Assembly: GCA_963573315.1 (NCBI GenBank) | Contig: OY752144.1 | Coordinates: forward strand, 552,501 to 616,500 | Reading direction: 5' to 3' | DNA: 64,000 nucleotides | Origin: Entomortierella parvispora | Lineage: Eukaryota; Mortierellomycota; Mortierellomycetes; Mortierellales; Mortierellaceae | Shown here: positions 1 to 13,281 of the stretch, one piece after another | Position numbering within the stretch: the stretch's first letter is position 1 | Layout: every line of letters begins with the position of its first letter | Position numbers and translations under genes: made by a program | The notes under the pieces: model-generated | Database searches by the model: none | What the model was told of the DNA's origin: nothing | Seen by the model: the letters and a program-made list of their open reading frames with translations, nothing else

Positions 1-3000
1 TCCCCTTTCTTCTTCAACTGAACGTCCTTTCTTTGTTTCTGTGGCCGATCGCTGTATTTTATTGTTCGATCGAATTGTTTCAATCCTGCCAGTGTCCGCA
101 CATGCAGCCCCTCGTACTCTTCTCCGTCCTTTCCCTGCCATGGGCCTCCAGATCGAATGTCATTCAACACCGCACGATTCTGCATCCCGCGCCCCTTGTG
201 GTTGGCCGTTCCCCTAGGTAGTCCACCTGCCAACCCACCTGCCTCTCGTGCCAGCCGAACTTCCACTGCATTTCAGCCTGCATGGGTCTGATGAGCACAC
301 TTTTGAGCTCGGACAGTAATTGCTGAGCTACAGGGGAGGGGAGGGGATTTTTTTTTGGGTGGGGTTGGAAAGTGGGAGCAGAGAAGATGGAGACAGAAGG
401 GAGGGTCACTTGAGAGTCCACGGTGATCACCCACTAGGGCAATTGTTCAAGGGCTGCCCTATATTCCTATATTTAACCCAACAAGAACGAGCGAAATGAA
501 CCAGAAAGATAAGAGCAAACAAAAAGCTGTTGCTGAGCGAAAAGAGGTTGGTGAGGTGTCAGGAAGATTGATTTGCTTTAAGGGACGTACCAAGGAGGTA
601 CCTTCGTGAATCATGCCTCTCTGTTCTTTGATGGCGGGAGGGCAATTCTGAGCGTGATGATATAGTATCGCCCGTCTACAGGCCAGCTGCTAATGAAAAC
701 AAGGCGAGAAAGAGAGAGAGGAAGGAGCAAAGGGGCGACAGAGAGATCCAAATACGAGGATCAAAAGAGTACGTACCGCCAGGTAGCCCAGAAATGAAAA
801 AAAGGACCGAGAAGTACCCGCAGACGTCGGCTGCGATTTGCCAACGGACAAAAAAAAAAAAAAAGAAATGGGCTATTGGCGGACACACAGACACACAAGG
901 AAAAGTAGAGTTCAAAATAACAAACATCGCATCTCTCCGTAATTGACTCTTGGTGCTGTGTCTGTGGGTGAGGAGACAACACTTCTCTCCATCTTGAATG
1001 GACTGAGGACTGGCGGACCAACGAGACCTCTGGGATGATGTACACACAGGTTATACCATCAGAGAAAAGCTCTTTCGCTCCTCTCCCAACCCCTTCTGCT
1101 GCCTTCTATTGCCCGTCGCCATTGTTGTTTATTCTCCTCGTCCCCTTCTGCTTCGACGCCACAGAGCCGGCAAGCTGTGTCTTCTCTTTTGTGGATGATG
1201 AACAACATTAAAAGAGGGTCATTGAATCAATTTGAAATCCATCGAATGAATCGGCGACGTGACAACTTTTTTTTTTTTTTTTGCATCTCCTCCGTTCTAT
1301 CGTCGCCCTTTTTTTTTTTTTCCAAAAGACCTGTTGCGGGGTCGGCAAGGCTATCTACCCAGAGCACGGTCGGTGTCGAGAGCAAGAGAGCGAGAGGGGT
1401 ACTTTCACAGGGTACATGGACAATGTCTCGCTTTTTGGTTCCTTTTTTCTCTCCTTCTTTCCTTCCTTGCTTCAGACAGCGATACCCGTCTGATGGTACC
1501 ACCAACAACCAGACAACGGCACCAGTTTCTCCCTTTGTGTCCCCTCGCTTGCTCACGCCTTGCCGAGCAACCTGTTCCCTGACGCGGAGGTGGGTGCCTG
1601 AGAAAAACACGCTTCTCTCTTCCCCTGCCGTCTTTCCTTCGTCGTTGGACTGGGGATGGAAAATAATCAATTATCCGTCCAGATGGGTTAGAAAACGAAT
1701 GCCCTGCTGCCCCTCATCTTCTACCGAATGTATGTTCTGTTCTCCCCTTATTTCATTGGGTTGTGTCTGTCCATGCACGCTACAGCTAAACTGACAGTTT
1801 GTTGGCCCCAATGAAGTTTACAGGATGCAGGTCCAGGGACAGGTACCTTTTAGGTCAAGGTGCTTCCATCTGCTTCGTCGACTCAATTTTGTTCCGAGTC
1901 TTTCAATGGGCCCAATTAGGTCCAATTGGGGCATTTGCATTGAGGGCTGGGTTGATATGGTAGAACAACAGATCAAAGAGATTCGGGGAGATGAAGGGAG
2001 CTGCAGCGGAAAGGCAAACCGTGGAAAGATCTTTTCTGAATCTCTCAACACCGCACTTCCTTCTCTCTCCTTCCTCTTGCAGAAGCTGTCGACATGGTCT
2101 AAAAGTTCCCTCTCTGTTTTAGGCGCGACTGACTCTGTCATCGGCGATATTTAGATTGAATCTGGAGCACTGGAAAGGAAGAAAGTAAGGATCATAGTCT
2201 TGAAGACACTTTGGGATCCCTACACTTCTCATCTCAATTGCTCTCTTTCTAGAAGACAGAACCTGGAATAAAATATTATAGAAAAGATGGGACGGAAGCA
2301 AAATGAGAGGACATGTCGGCTCTCGTTCTTTGGTTATGTAATGAACCGTTTGTTGCCACAACACACAAAGGAGGCAAGGGAGAGGAATGAGTTGTAGCAA
2401 TTGAATTCCCTCTTGTTGAGCACTTTTCACTCAACCCCAGGCACCGCTCAGCTCCATCTGATTAGAGTCGACTCGGCAGCCCCCTGGCTCTAATCATCTG
2501 TTCAGTTGGAAGGTAGGACAGAGATACACTAACGGCGAGCCAAGCTGAACCCGGTGAGCAATAAACACCACAGGGGCAGCCTTTCGTCGTAGCTCCATCG
2601 TTCCGAGACGAGACGAGGCGAGATGGAAGAGAAGCCGTGAGCTTCTCGAATCGCCCTGCAGTCAATCTCATGACAAGACGCCAAACAACAAACGCAAAGA
2701 GGCGAGCAAATTGGGCTTTCCTCCCCCTGGACAAAAAACCTGACTTGGCTTTAGAAAGGTACCTTGGAGTCCATAAGCCCAACATTTTTTGCGCCGTCCA
2801 GCCTTTTTTCATTCATGATTTACTGTATCTCGGTCCGGTTCCTTTCCCACCCTCCCTACCCACCTTCACAAGCTCATTACGTTTATTTACCTTCAACACT
2901 TTCTCCCTGCGGGTGATTGATTGGGTCCCCTGTTTTTTTTTAGTATTTTCAGCCAGGGCCCTTGGATGTTTGCGCCATGTCTTCCCTTTTCGCACCACAC

Positions 3001-3364
3001 TCTCTACTTAGAGTTTTCATTCATCAATATAGGGGAATGTGGTCCACCCTTCTGACAAAGATCAATTGGACCCTACCCCTCCAGGTACATGAAGTTTCGA
3101 TGGAAGAATGCTTATAATAGAGAGTGGGACATTTGGACTCTAAAAAGTCATCTTGGTTTGCTTCGAGGCCCTTCATGAAGAGGGTCCAATTGCGAGTTTA
3201 GTTGAACCATCTTTGCGATTTGCTCACCATCTAAACTCTGGCTGGCTTCTTTGAGGCCGAAAATACAAAAAACGAAAACTCTTGATAGAGGAAGGAGCAA
3301 TAATACAATAAAAAAGAGGCTGGAACCCGCACGGAGCCGAATCTTAGCGGAGGATATTGCGACG

Positions 3365-3390
3365 CACACACACACACACACATACACACA
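3365..3390. repeat. AC dinucleotide microsatellite
   Basis: A run of CA units interrupted once by a T. It is a simple repeat inside the gene-poor region. Confidence 0.85.
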
Positions 3391-5484
3391 GACAAAGGGA
3401 CGAAACCCAAGTGCAAAAAAGTATAACCTTTCTCAAAGCCTGAAGGAGTCTTAAAAAAAAGCAATTATCGCAGGCGATCCCCACTCCCCCATCGACGCTT
3501 GCTCTTACCGCCCTAAATGTCACTGGCCAGTTCCTAGGCTGAGGCTCTTTTGCTGTCGCCAACAGGACTTTCTTTTTTTCCTTCTGTCCTGTCCGCCTGC
3601 TGATATCTCTCCGACGGTGGGCTTCATTTTCGTTCCTCCCTTACCCTTCTCCTTCCTCACTGTCCCCAGTTTCGACTTTGAGTTTTCTTTTTTTCAGGTC
3701 GGGCTTCCATCCAAAAACAAATAAAAACGCCGAACGGACTTGGCTCTGCTTCACATTGGAAGGGGAAAAGGTGGAGAAAAAGCGCGACTCGATCGCTTCT
3801 GCTGCTCTATTGTTTTGTTTTCTTCCTTCGTTCTTTCTGTCACATTGACCAATTGCCCTTTGCCGCACAAATAAACGATGGCCCCTGTTGTTGTTGTAGC
3901 TATGTGAGCCGATCCCAAACAACAAAAAAGCAATGCTCTTTCCTCCTGTTGCAAGTAAACCAGAAGAGGCCTAGCGCGTTTTTTGTTTTATTTATTGCCC
4001 TGACCCTGCGTTATTCTTTCGTGCTCCAAAAAAAAAAGAGAGAGAGAGATCTGCTCTTTGTCATCAGACTACTGTTCTTTTTTTTTGTCCCAAAAATACA
4101 AAAAGAAGGCAAAGATAACTGCGAGGACGACGACGACAAGAAGGACAACAAATGATCAGCATCTTCATTTGATGCTCGTTATTGTCAATGTCATTGTCAT
4201 TTTGCCGTTTTGAAAAAAATAAAAAAACTCGGGGATTGCAACATGCAAATGAGCTTTTTCTGTCGCTGTGGTTGTTCTTTCCCTTGTTGTTGTTACCCAC
4301 TTTTTATTTTGTCTCTTCTACAGCACCGGTACACTTTTTTTTTTCAGCTAGCGCCGAATAGGAGGTCCTGGGGAGGGAGGAGGGGGAGGTACCGATGGTG
4401 CCAATGTGCTGTTTTTTTTGTCAGGATAAAAAAGAACAAGGGCAATGGTTGCACAACGCGCCTTTTTCCGACCTACTGGTGGACCCTGTCACAGTCTGTC
4501 ACTCTGTCACTTCTCTTTCTCTCGGACTTTCACAACGGCTGCAGCTCTCCTCTTCCTCCTCATTGGCGTCATTGCCCCTTTCGCTTCCCTTTTTTCCTCC
4601 CCTGCCGAACGAACGGTCCCCCCCGCCCTGTCCCTCGTGTCTTGCACAAGAAGAAAGTTTTTTTTGTGTTCCCATCATCAATCGCTTAGTCTCGTTTCTT
4701 TTTGGGATTGCGGGAAGACGCGCGCATGCAATCACAGACCTTGCATGTGTCGCGCACCTTTTTTCCCTTTTGAACGCTCACTCGAGGTCCTCCTCCCAGC
4801 CCCAATTGATGTTGTCAATTGTTGTTGTTATTGAATTTCTCTTGCTGTTGTTGTTATTGCTTCTTGGGTGACACCAAAACTACGGAAATCGATGGAGGCG
4901 ACCGGATCTTCTTTGGGCGCAAAGGATGGGATGGGGGGGGGGGGGGACAAAGAAGAAAAAGGAAGATGAGGGGGAAGAACGGCCATTGCTCACCCAGTGA
5001 TTGTCACTCCATCGGGCCTCTGCATGATGTAGACTACTTGGAGAGAGTGAAGGGACGGCGGTCCTTCTCTTCCTTCCTTACCTTCAGGGTCCTTCTTTTC
5101 TCATTCCTTCTAAAACTGGAAAGAACAAGATATACTTTCTAGAACGCGACATTCGTAAAGTAAAAAAAAACCAGTACAGTAGGTACACCGCTTAGCAAAA
5201 CCTAACCTAGACTGACAAAGAAGGCTAGCGTTCTGTTTTTGGAACAGTAGTGTCCCTTCATTTCTCAAGAGATGAGGACAGAGCCAACTTTTGACGCGTC
5301 TCTGACCTCCAACCGCGTATCTCCTTCATTGCCAATGGAAAAATAGAAGCATTGCCAAGAACAAAACGCGTCTTTTTTTTTTTATATCTTGTGCATTCTG
5401 CTCAATTGCTTTGAATATCTGCCGGGAAAAAAAAAGAAAAGATGGGAATGTGAGCCATTTGGCGGGATAGCGCACATTCGACTC

Positions 5485-5508
5485 TTTTTTTTTTTTTTTT
5501 TTTTTTTT
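5485..5508. repeat. T24 homopolymer
   Basis: Uninterrupted run of 24 T, the longest T run on the plus strand of the window. It is unstable in replication and in sequencing. Confidence 0.9.
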
Positions 5509-6253
5509 CTTTGTTCGACGTAACAAGGACTTTCCTGCACATGATGGATCGCGAGGATGCTTTCTTCTTTTGTCGCGCTCATCGAGCTGAGCAACTTCTT
5601 TTTCTTTGTTCATGACTAATCCTTCTATATTTGGTCCGACTTCAGTGAGGTGAGCAAGCAAAAAGAAAAAAGAAAAAGTTCACTGTCTTTTCTAGAAGAG
5701 CCAAAGAAAAAAAAAAAAACTTGAGCACAATCAAAAGAGCGATGGGCAAAGATAGATGCAAAGTTAGACTAAGGACTAAAGGAAGGGAGGAGATGAAAAA
5801 AAAGGAGGACGATTCGAGAGTTTACAGACAGCACTTTGTTTGAACCAAAAGAATGAAGCTTTGTTAGTGGCCAGATGCCTTTGCTTCATCCTCCAGGCAG
5901 GATGTGAGCGGCGGGGAGCATGGTTTCTTGTCCAACTCCACAACTTTTAGGACACTGACAAACTCTCTTTTTGCTGCCCCTCCTCTTTCTTCCCCCGGAT
6001 CGGTTGAGCAGGAACAATGAACGTGCAAAAAACAGAGACACATGAGTAATAGAATTCCAAGTTGCGTGAGAGAATCTCTGTATTATCGAGAAAAAAAAAT
6101 GATGTACGTTTGTTGTTGTTGACAATTTGCAAATAAAGAAAGAACAAAAGAATTGAAAGGAAGAAAGGAAAGACAGCGCGAAAATACTATCAACATGGTA
6201 TGATTGTGAATGAGAAACAAATGGTGGGATAAAAGAAGCCAAGTTTGCTACTC

Positions 6254-9200
6254 TCAATCATCGTCCTCGTCTTCATCATCGTCGCTGGCTCCACCAGCTT
6301 TACTGTTCTTGTGGCTGGCTCCATTCTTTCGGCCCCCGGCTGCGACACTGTCTTCGTCGCTGTCATCCGTGCCCAGTGTATCCACATCATCATCATCGTC
6401 GCTGTCACTGTTGCTATTACCAGCTTCATCGTCTTCTTCATCTTGCTGATCCTTCTTTTGACGCTTGTTCTGCTGTCGAGACTCTGCTCCTCGACTGCTG
6501 CTACGACTGTGTTGACGAGCATGGCCGTTGGTCTTGACCTGGCCATTGTGTGAAGAATGATGACGCTCATCATCAGATAATGGTGCAGCACGCTTCAACG
6601 TCGAGTGTTCTTTGCTGGATCCGTTCGATGGAAGCTGTCCGTCAGGGAAGACCTCATTGAATTTTTCATCAAAGGTTTTCTATGAAAAAAGAGCGCACAT
6701 TAGTTTTTTTTGTTTGATATTTCTCAACGCGTCATGGATCCGGTTCTTACCTCCAACACCTCAGAGTCGACATAAACCCAGCTTCCCTCCTGGTTAAAGT
6801 CTCGAGCATTCTCAAACATCTGATGAAAGTCATCCTTGAACTCGGTCGGCGTCTTGTAGTAGGCAGACTTCATCCGCTTCTTGATCTGATCCATAGCAAT
6901 TGGATGAGAAATGATCTGGTAATACTCGGGATAATCGCGTTTGCTAGGCAGACGCAAGAATAGCTCGCACCGGTCCCGGACGCCTTCTTCATCTTCCTCG
7001 GTGCTTTCCTCCACGGCCTTGTAGCACTCTTCGAACCCCTTCGTCAGAGCCTTGCGCTCATGCTCGCTCAAGGCGTCATCCTCAGACTTCTTGGGCTTTC
7101 GACCACGGCCTCCAGTTGGTTTGGACTCCTCAGCCTTATTGGGCACGCGACGACCTTTCTTGGGCTTTGCACCGCCAGGGGCCGGTGACTCTTCTTCTTC
7201 TTCGTCATCATCTTGCACAGCCTTCTTGGCTCGGCCGCGACCCTTCTTTGGCGCTGGTGGCAGCTCTTCGCCTGCCGCTTCAGCAGCCTCCTTCAAAAGT
7301 CTACGCTCTTCTCTCTTGCGACGACGTTCGGCCTTGGCTTCGATGATCTCATTCACGTCCTTGTCTTCGTCCTCGAGAGCCTCAACCCATTGATCTTCGG
7401 TCAAGCCATCGTCATAGCGAGTTTCAGCACGAACTCTCTGGCCGCGACCCAAGTCAACCACAACCTCGGGCTCGATGTGGGCGTCATCATCCTTGCGGTA
7501 AACCTCGGGCAACTCGTACTCTTGAATAAGTCGCTCTTGGCGGGGCTTTATCGAGCCTGCTGCCCTCCAAGCCTCGTCTTCCTTAATTCTCCGCTCAGCA
7601 TCCAGCTTCTTGAACATTGTCATTTCCTCCTCTGAGCGTGCTACAATCTCATTCAGCTCATCATCGCCCATATCCTCCTCCTCGACGTCATCCTCCTCCT
7701 TGTTGTTGTCGTTCTCAAGAAGTGAACGCAGGAATGACTCTTGTTCCTCAGCGGTACTCTTGTTGTCGAATTTACCAGCCTGAATAACCTTGCCATCAAT
7801 CTCGAGCTTGTACTGCGCACGGGCCAAGATGTGCTCTTCCACCGATTTCTCAGTCACCAAACGGAAGATACGAACCTCCTTTGTCTGTCCGATACGATGG
7901 GCACGATCCTGAGCCTGAAGATCCTGATGAGGGTTCCAGTCAGAGTCAAAGATAATGACAGTATCGGCGGTTTGCAAGTTCAGACCAAGACCACCAGCAC
8001 GAGTACTCAGCAGGAAAATGAAATACGGCGAATCGGGGGCGTTGAATTGTTTGAGCATAGCTGAACGATCGTCCGACTACAAAAAAAAAAAAGAAATTAG
8101 CCTCCGTGCTCTCAAATAATTCTCGTAATCAAGTATTGCTTGTATAGTACCTTTGTCGAACCATCCAGACGCATGGTCGTGTATCCACGGTAGTGCAGGA
8201 AGTCCTCCATGATGTTCATAATGGCCGTCATCTGGAAGAAGACCAACACCCTGTGACCTGTGGCGTACAGTTTGGGCAACATCCTGTCCAAAAGTTCAAA
8301 CTTTCCAGCAACTCTCCAGATACTATCGTTGTTGCTCTTGGAAGGGTTGATCATGCTTTCAACATCTCCAAAGACGAATGGATGGTTACAAATCTTTCGG
8401 AGCTGCATGATGGTATTGTTCAATCCCTTGATTCCAGCGCGTCTAAATAAAACGATAAAAATCAAATCATTATTAGCATCCATTCTTGAGTGGTTCATTT
8501 TCTCTGAGGAGTTTTTTCTTCCATTATTCTTACCCCTTCTCGCCGCCCTGAGTGAAAAGCATGCCGTGCTTCTTCATCTGGTTGTATAGCTTCAACTGCA
8601 ATGGTGAGAGCTTGCAGCGAATGATATGTTCGACCTTGTCGGGCAGATCAGACTCAACATCCTTCTTCAAACGACGCAGCAAGAAGGGTCGCAGAACCTT
8701 GTGCAGACGACGAATGATCAGTAGAGCCTCTTCTTCGTTCAGCTCGATCTTGTCTTGTCCTCCAGTATTGGCAAACGGTGTGTTGAACCATTCGTCAAAA
8801 GACTGAGCAGAGTTGAAGACACGAGGCAACACCATGTTCAACAGTGCCCACAACTCGGGCAGGTTGTTTTGTAAGGGAGTACCGGTAAGAATGAGACGGT
8901 AGCGCGACGAGTAGTGTTGAGTCAGGGTCAAGAACAACTTTGAGTTGGCATTCTTGAGACGATGACCTTCGTCAATGATGAGGTAAACCCATTTGATCTT
9001 GCCCAGAATGGGTCTATCCTTGATCACATACTCGTACGTCGTCAACAAGACTTGGAAGTTACGAAGTCTGATCTCGTTCTGAAGGTGTTTGCGCTGCGAA
9101 GGCACACCCTTGTACACAATCTTGGACACTTGCGGTGCCCACTTTTCAAATTCCAGCGTCCAGTTGGTCAAAGTCCTGAAAGAAAAAGTGTACATCCAAG

Positions 9201-11301
9201 TCAGATATACCGCCATGTTGCACAAGAAAAAAAAGCATCAAATACATCAAATCACTTACGACAAGGGGACCAAGACCAAAAAGGGTCCGTTTTGACGCTT
9301 GGCTTCAATCAAGAAGGTGATCAAAGAGATTGTCTGAATAGTTTTACCCAATCCCATCTCGTCGGCCAAGATTCCGTTCAATCGGTTGTTGTACAGCGAT
9401 GCCATCCACTGAAGACCCTTCATCTGGTACTCCTTGAGTGTTCCTCCTGTCAGGATAGTGGGCTGCTTGACGATCCTCTCTTGGATCTTGTGCGCAATAT
9501 TGTAATAGTCGTTACGCCTATTATCCTCGCCATCGCCATTGTCAAAGTCGGCATCATCATCCATAAGCTCAATGCCTCCTCGAGTCACCGAGTCTGTATG
9601 CACCGAGTCGTTCTGTTGAGCCGTCACAGCCTCAGCAAGCGAGGACAGGTACGAGTCGGTCTGTTGCAAGAGATGCGTAATACGAGTATCCTTGGCCTGG
9701 TCGATAAGCTTCATGTAAGCCTCCTCGTCGTTGTTCTTCAAGGCCTTCAGACGTTCCTTGGAGATGCGCTCCACACGCTTGGCCTCCTCCTTCTCGACGT
9801 GGCTGTGGAACTGAAGGACGAGACGTCCGAGCTTGTTCTGCTTGGCTTGTTGAGTTCTGTGCCAGTTGATCATGTCTCGTCCGTGATCGACGATGCTCTG
9901 GAGGTAGTCCATGTGCTTTTGCTTTTCGCGTCCCTCGCGGTCCTGTCTCTGCTTCCTCTCCAATCTCTCGGTGTTGCGGGCTTCACGCAGAGACTGCTTC
10001 TTCAATCTGCGATAGGATGCCCTGTCTGCAGAGGTTGCCAGCATGGTTGACTTTGTCATTCCCTTCACGAGTTCTGCCCGGAGCTATGTTTCAAAATAAT
10101 AATTGTTCGTGTACGGAGTTAGGACAATGTGGAGTCCTGTGATGCAGCAAAATCTAAATCACTGAGGATCGCCTAAAGGCAGGGTCCGTTCACATTTTTT
10201 TGACGGTTCCTGCTTACCTTCTTTTGTCTTTCCAAAAGTCTCAGAGACTTCAATTCAATCAGAGCCTTGAGCTTGGGTCCGGCCATTGGTACCTTGTTTT
10301 CATAGTCCAAAAGACCAGCAGAAGGGTCCAGGGGCTCGCTGGCAATATTGCTGGGAAGATGGTCAAGTTCATCAATACGGTATTTGATGCGGTTCTTGAG
10401 GCGCAGGTCGCGCTCCTGAGCCAAGGCATAAGGATCAACCCCAACAGGCGAGATGCTCGGGATGTGCAAGCGCTGATGGCGCGATGAATGTGCCCCCAGG
10501 GACACAGTCTTGGGGAGAAGCGAGTAAGGCGAGGTATATCCGTTGAAATCGGTCACCGCGGGTGGGCCGGCGACAGCGGCGGCAGAGGCCGAGTTTTCAC
10601 CAGCATTCTTGAGGGCCTCCTCGACGGATTTTGGTGTGAAGATGGCCTCTTGTAAATGTGGTGGCACAGCCATGTTGGCAGAGATCAGCTTGAACGCAAT
10701 GATTTGATATCGCAGATCTGCGACCTGTCCAGCGGAAAAGGGCGAGTTTGGGGCGCCAGCGCCGGAAGCAGCAGGCACCGCATGGTGAGGCGGCACCTGG
10801 TGCTGTTGTTGTTGTTGAAGATGTTGGAGTTGGATTTGTTGTTGTTGTTGAAGTTGTTGAAATTGTTGCTGTTGTTGCAACTGAAGCATCTGCTGTTGCT
10901 GCTGAAACGGTGCCAGACCCTGGCCGGCGTGAACTCGCTGTTGGGTCTGATTCTGGGCAGCATGGTAGGCTCGGACAACGCCCATCAGCTGGGCATATTG
11001 AGGGTTGGTCTGTTCCGTAGCGCCAGCAGCATGCATACTCCGGATGGCCTACAAAAAGATGAAGAGACGAAATGATCTCATGGTTAACATCTCCCTTGAA
11101 GCATCATCTGGGGGGTTGTCACTATCTATTTTTTTTTGTTTCTGTCAAGGCCCAGGAGGGCAAAAAGAAGTGAGGACTTACGGTCAGGACACCTGTGATT
11201 TGTTCCTGTGAGAGGTTGGCAACAGCGTCATGGCCAAAGGCATGTGGCATTGGCATGGGCTGTTGTGGCATTGCCTGCGGTGGCTGTGCGGGATTCATCA
11301 T
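6254..11301 (-). CDS. SNF2: SWI/SNF-family chromatin-remodelling ATPase (Snf2/Sth1 type)
   Basis: Catalytic subunit of a SWI/SNF or RSC complex, which slides or evicts nucleosomes in the nucleus using ATP. Seven exons: 11301-11182, 11048-10218, 10083-9260, 9175-8534, 8442-8151, 8076-6751 and 6679-6254, giving about 1486 residues (yeast Sth1 1359, Snf2 1703). Order of domains: polyQ stretch near residues 88-122, QLQ near 144-175, HSA around the exon 2/3 join, helicase with Walker A DEMGLGKT near 560 and DEGH near 660, helicase C with the [11 protein letters not shown] motif, a SnAC-like segment, AT-hook-like GRGRKPK stretches, and a bromodomain near 1255-1350. The C-terminal tail is very acidic (runs of D/E/S). 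All introns are GT-AG and phases match. The start is the first of two adjacent ATGs. Snf2 and Sth1 paralogues cannot be told apart here. Confidence 0.96.
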
Positions 11302-11754
11302 GCTGCAGAGCCAGAAGATGTTAAAAAGGAGCTGGTGCTCAAAGCGTTGGTTGTTGTCCTGGCAGATGACAAGACGCGTGTGCGGAAGGAGGGAGAGGGG
11401 TGGGGGGGCAGGGCGGGTGTGCGTTTGCAATCAAGTCTTGGTACGGGGGAGCAAGGAGCGCAGGCGGGCTTTGCTTGACTTGACTTGAGAGAGATGATGC
11501 TGAAAGATGGGCTAGGGGTGTGATGGAAGGGCAAGTGTCCAGTCCAGCACAGAGGGGAGGGCGGGTTGAAGGAGTTGTGGAATGGACAAAATAATAAAAA
11601 GCGCGAGCGAACCAGCGAATGCGGATCCAATCAATCTGATGCAACTGGCATCTTGGGAGGGGGCAGTCTCTTGATATGCAAGAGGCGCATGAAATCAGAT
11701 TCGGTGACGTGTACTCATCCTCAGAGAACTCGGTCACGTGCAGTAGGATTGAGC
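11302..11754. promoter_or_regulatory. Upstream region of the SWI/SNF ATPase gene
   Basis: About 450 bp between the ATPase start codon and the decayed element. It contains TC/AG-rich DNA and a TCACGTG E-box at 11734-11740. No TATA box was recognised. Assignment as promoter rests on position only. Confidence 0.3.
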
Positions 11755-12144
11755 ATGGATTCACTCCACCACCCAAGGCAAAAAGACACAGCAACGAAGA
11801 ATAAGAAGGCTGGCAAGGATGCAAAACTTCCCAAGGAGCCTGTCGATATGACAAACTCTGAACTTGTGAAAGAACTTCAATGGCAACATCCCACTCGAAT
11901 CTTGGATGCCGGTACCTTCAACGCAAACACCACTCGAGCTCTAGCCAAAGGGTCTCTCCCACTTGATCATTTGGATAAGATAAAAACCTGCCTGAAAGAG
12001 GTTACGCGGCTTGGGATAGCAACGAAAAGGGCCTGCCAACAAGCAATTGTACAATACCTCAAATGTCTGTCTTTGGATCATCTCGACGAACACGAAACAC
12101 GACAAGTTTATTCTTCGTACGCTTTGCCCCCCCTTCACCGCTAA
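11755..12144 (+). pseudogene. Decayed open frame of unknown family, first part of a mobile-element relic
   Basis: A 129-codon frame starts with ATG at 11755 and ends at a stop at 12142. It is lysine-rich at the start, then has a helical-looking stretch with repeated LDHLD motifs. I do not recognise the family. At 12127-12133 lies a run of seven C. With six C the frame would run on past the stop, so a homopolymer indel probably broke it. The same frame, apart from three or four stops, continues through 12145-12333 into the integrase-like frame. This suggests one decayed element rather than a host gene. Confidence 0.4.
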
Positions 12145-12333
12145 GGATCGGCTCTCCCTGATGGTGTGATCTTACATGAGGATTCCACTGAGCCCAACGA
12201 GTAATTGGAGGAGGAGGAGGAGGAATAGGCAATTCACACAACAACTGACATTGAAACCATCATCAAAGGCAAAAGAAAAGGTGCGGAACAGATTCTGTTT
12301 TTTTCGGCGCTTCTGACGGCTATCTACAAATCG

Positions 12334-12984
12334 GTGCCTCCCAGGATATCATTGGCAGCACGGCATGCCATGTCAGCCTCATGTGTCAAGGATCTCGAAT
12401 CAAGATCAAAGACGCCACAGATGGATCTTCAGGAAAAGAAAGAAACCACAGAAGAGTCAACGGTGCTTTCAACTACAGCGGTACCATGTTTGAAGGACAA
12501 ATGTCTAACACATTTATTTTGTCTTCACCTCTCAACAGCTACTGCCTCGTACTCTCCGTCCACGATTTTGCAATCGGCTGCATTGCAACTCTACGTGGGG
12601 TACATGAGGCACTACCGCCATGGCTCCATTGAACTCTGCAAAAAATATAATACAAGATTTGTATTTTTGGAGCCGATCCCAGACAAAATCGCGCTCATAG
12701 TAGCTAAGGTCTTGTTCAAGATATTCACTACCATCGGATTTCCTCGCGTTCTTCACTTGGACAATGGGAAGGAGTTCGTTAATAGCGTCCTTTTTCAAAT
12801 GACCACCAGGTTTGATGTTCAACATCGACTTGTTACCCCGTATCATCCTAGAGGCAACGGAGTGGCCGAGAATCATGTCAAGACAGCTTGTAACATTATT
12901 CGGAAGGAGATCGAAGACATCATGAAAAGACTTGAAGATAAAGAACGGCTGAGAATAACCGATCAGGACAAACTTGCGCTGTAG
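12334..12984 (+). mobile_element. Ty3/gypsy-type integrase core remnant
   Basis: Open frame without a convincing ATG start, ending at 12984. The second half matches the catalytic core of LTR-retrotransposon integrases (rve fold): a FVFLEPI beta strand, a KVLFKIF helix, the second catalytic Asp in LDNGKEFVN, a LVTPYHPRGNG motif, then the catalytic Glu in GVAENHVKT. The region where the first catalytic Asp should lie is scrambled, and no reverse transcriptase, RNase H, protease or gag is present. It is a truncated, inactive fragment. It sits between two host genes, 3' to the broken frame at 11755. Confidence 0.75.
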
Positions 12985-13100
12985 GGATTGCCTCCGGCTT
13001 TACTTCTATTATGAACATGAAATAGAAGGCTAGGTTTAAAAGTTCCTTGACAAAAGCGAGGAATCTGTCAAGCTTTCATGAAAAGGTCCACAGAGATCAC

Positions 13101-13234
13101 TTAAGGCATAAGGCGGGAGTGTTCCCGCGTCCTCCAAGAAGGTCGACCATTCGACTTGGAGGTTCATGTGGGCGCGACCGCTTTTAGAACTGCCACATCT
13201 GTGGGTAAACGTTCACCATCAATTGACTCAATAC
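13101..13234. repeat. Direct repeat copy 1 (about 134 bp)
   Basis: Copy 1 of a diverged direct repeat; the second copy begins about 182 bp further on. The core reads GTTCCCGCGTCCTCC, then an inverted repeat (CCTCCAA with TTGGAGG, 13131-13162), then GGGCGCGACCGCTTTTAGAA and AAACGTTCACCATCAA. A second small palindrome, GCGGGA GTGT TCCCGC, lies at its left end. It starts about 115 bp after the integrase remnant, so it may be part of the same element. Confidence 0.85.
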
Positions 13235-13281
13235 GAAAATAATAATAATAAAAATAAAACAAAGAGGGTCGACAATGACAA

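Larger units (their letters stand above)
1..6253. other. Gene-poor region, about 6.25 kb
   Basis: No reading frame here resembles a known protein family or closes with neighbours through credible splice sites. The DNA is dominated by pyrimidine- or purine-rich stretches, many T or A runs of 8 or more, an AC microsatellite and a long T run. The longest open frames are low-complexity and shadow each other on both strands. It lies beyond the 3' end of the SWI/SNF ATPase gene. It could be regulatory DNA or long UTRs of a gene outside the window, or it could encode noncoding RNA; the sequence does not decide. Confidence 0.5.

Noticed and set aside
1177-1794. 205-codon plus-strand frame in the gene-poor region
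   Set aside because: Encodes Phe, Ser and Arg runs from homopolymers, with competing frames on both strands and no known domain.
3365-3390. Possible CRISPR-like regular repeats
   Set aside because: This and other short periodic stretches (37395, 39924, 54212, 61757) are simple microsatellites with no unique spacers.
8962-10050. Long open frame (362 codons) on the plus strand
   Set aside because: It is antisense to SNF2 exons 3 and 4. The minus strand carries the conserved ATPase motifs, so this is a shadow.
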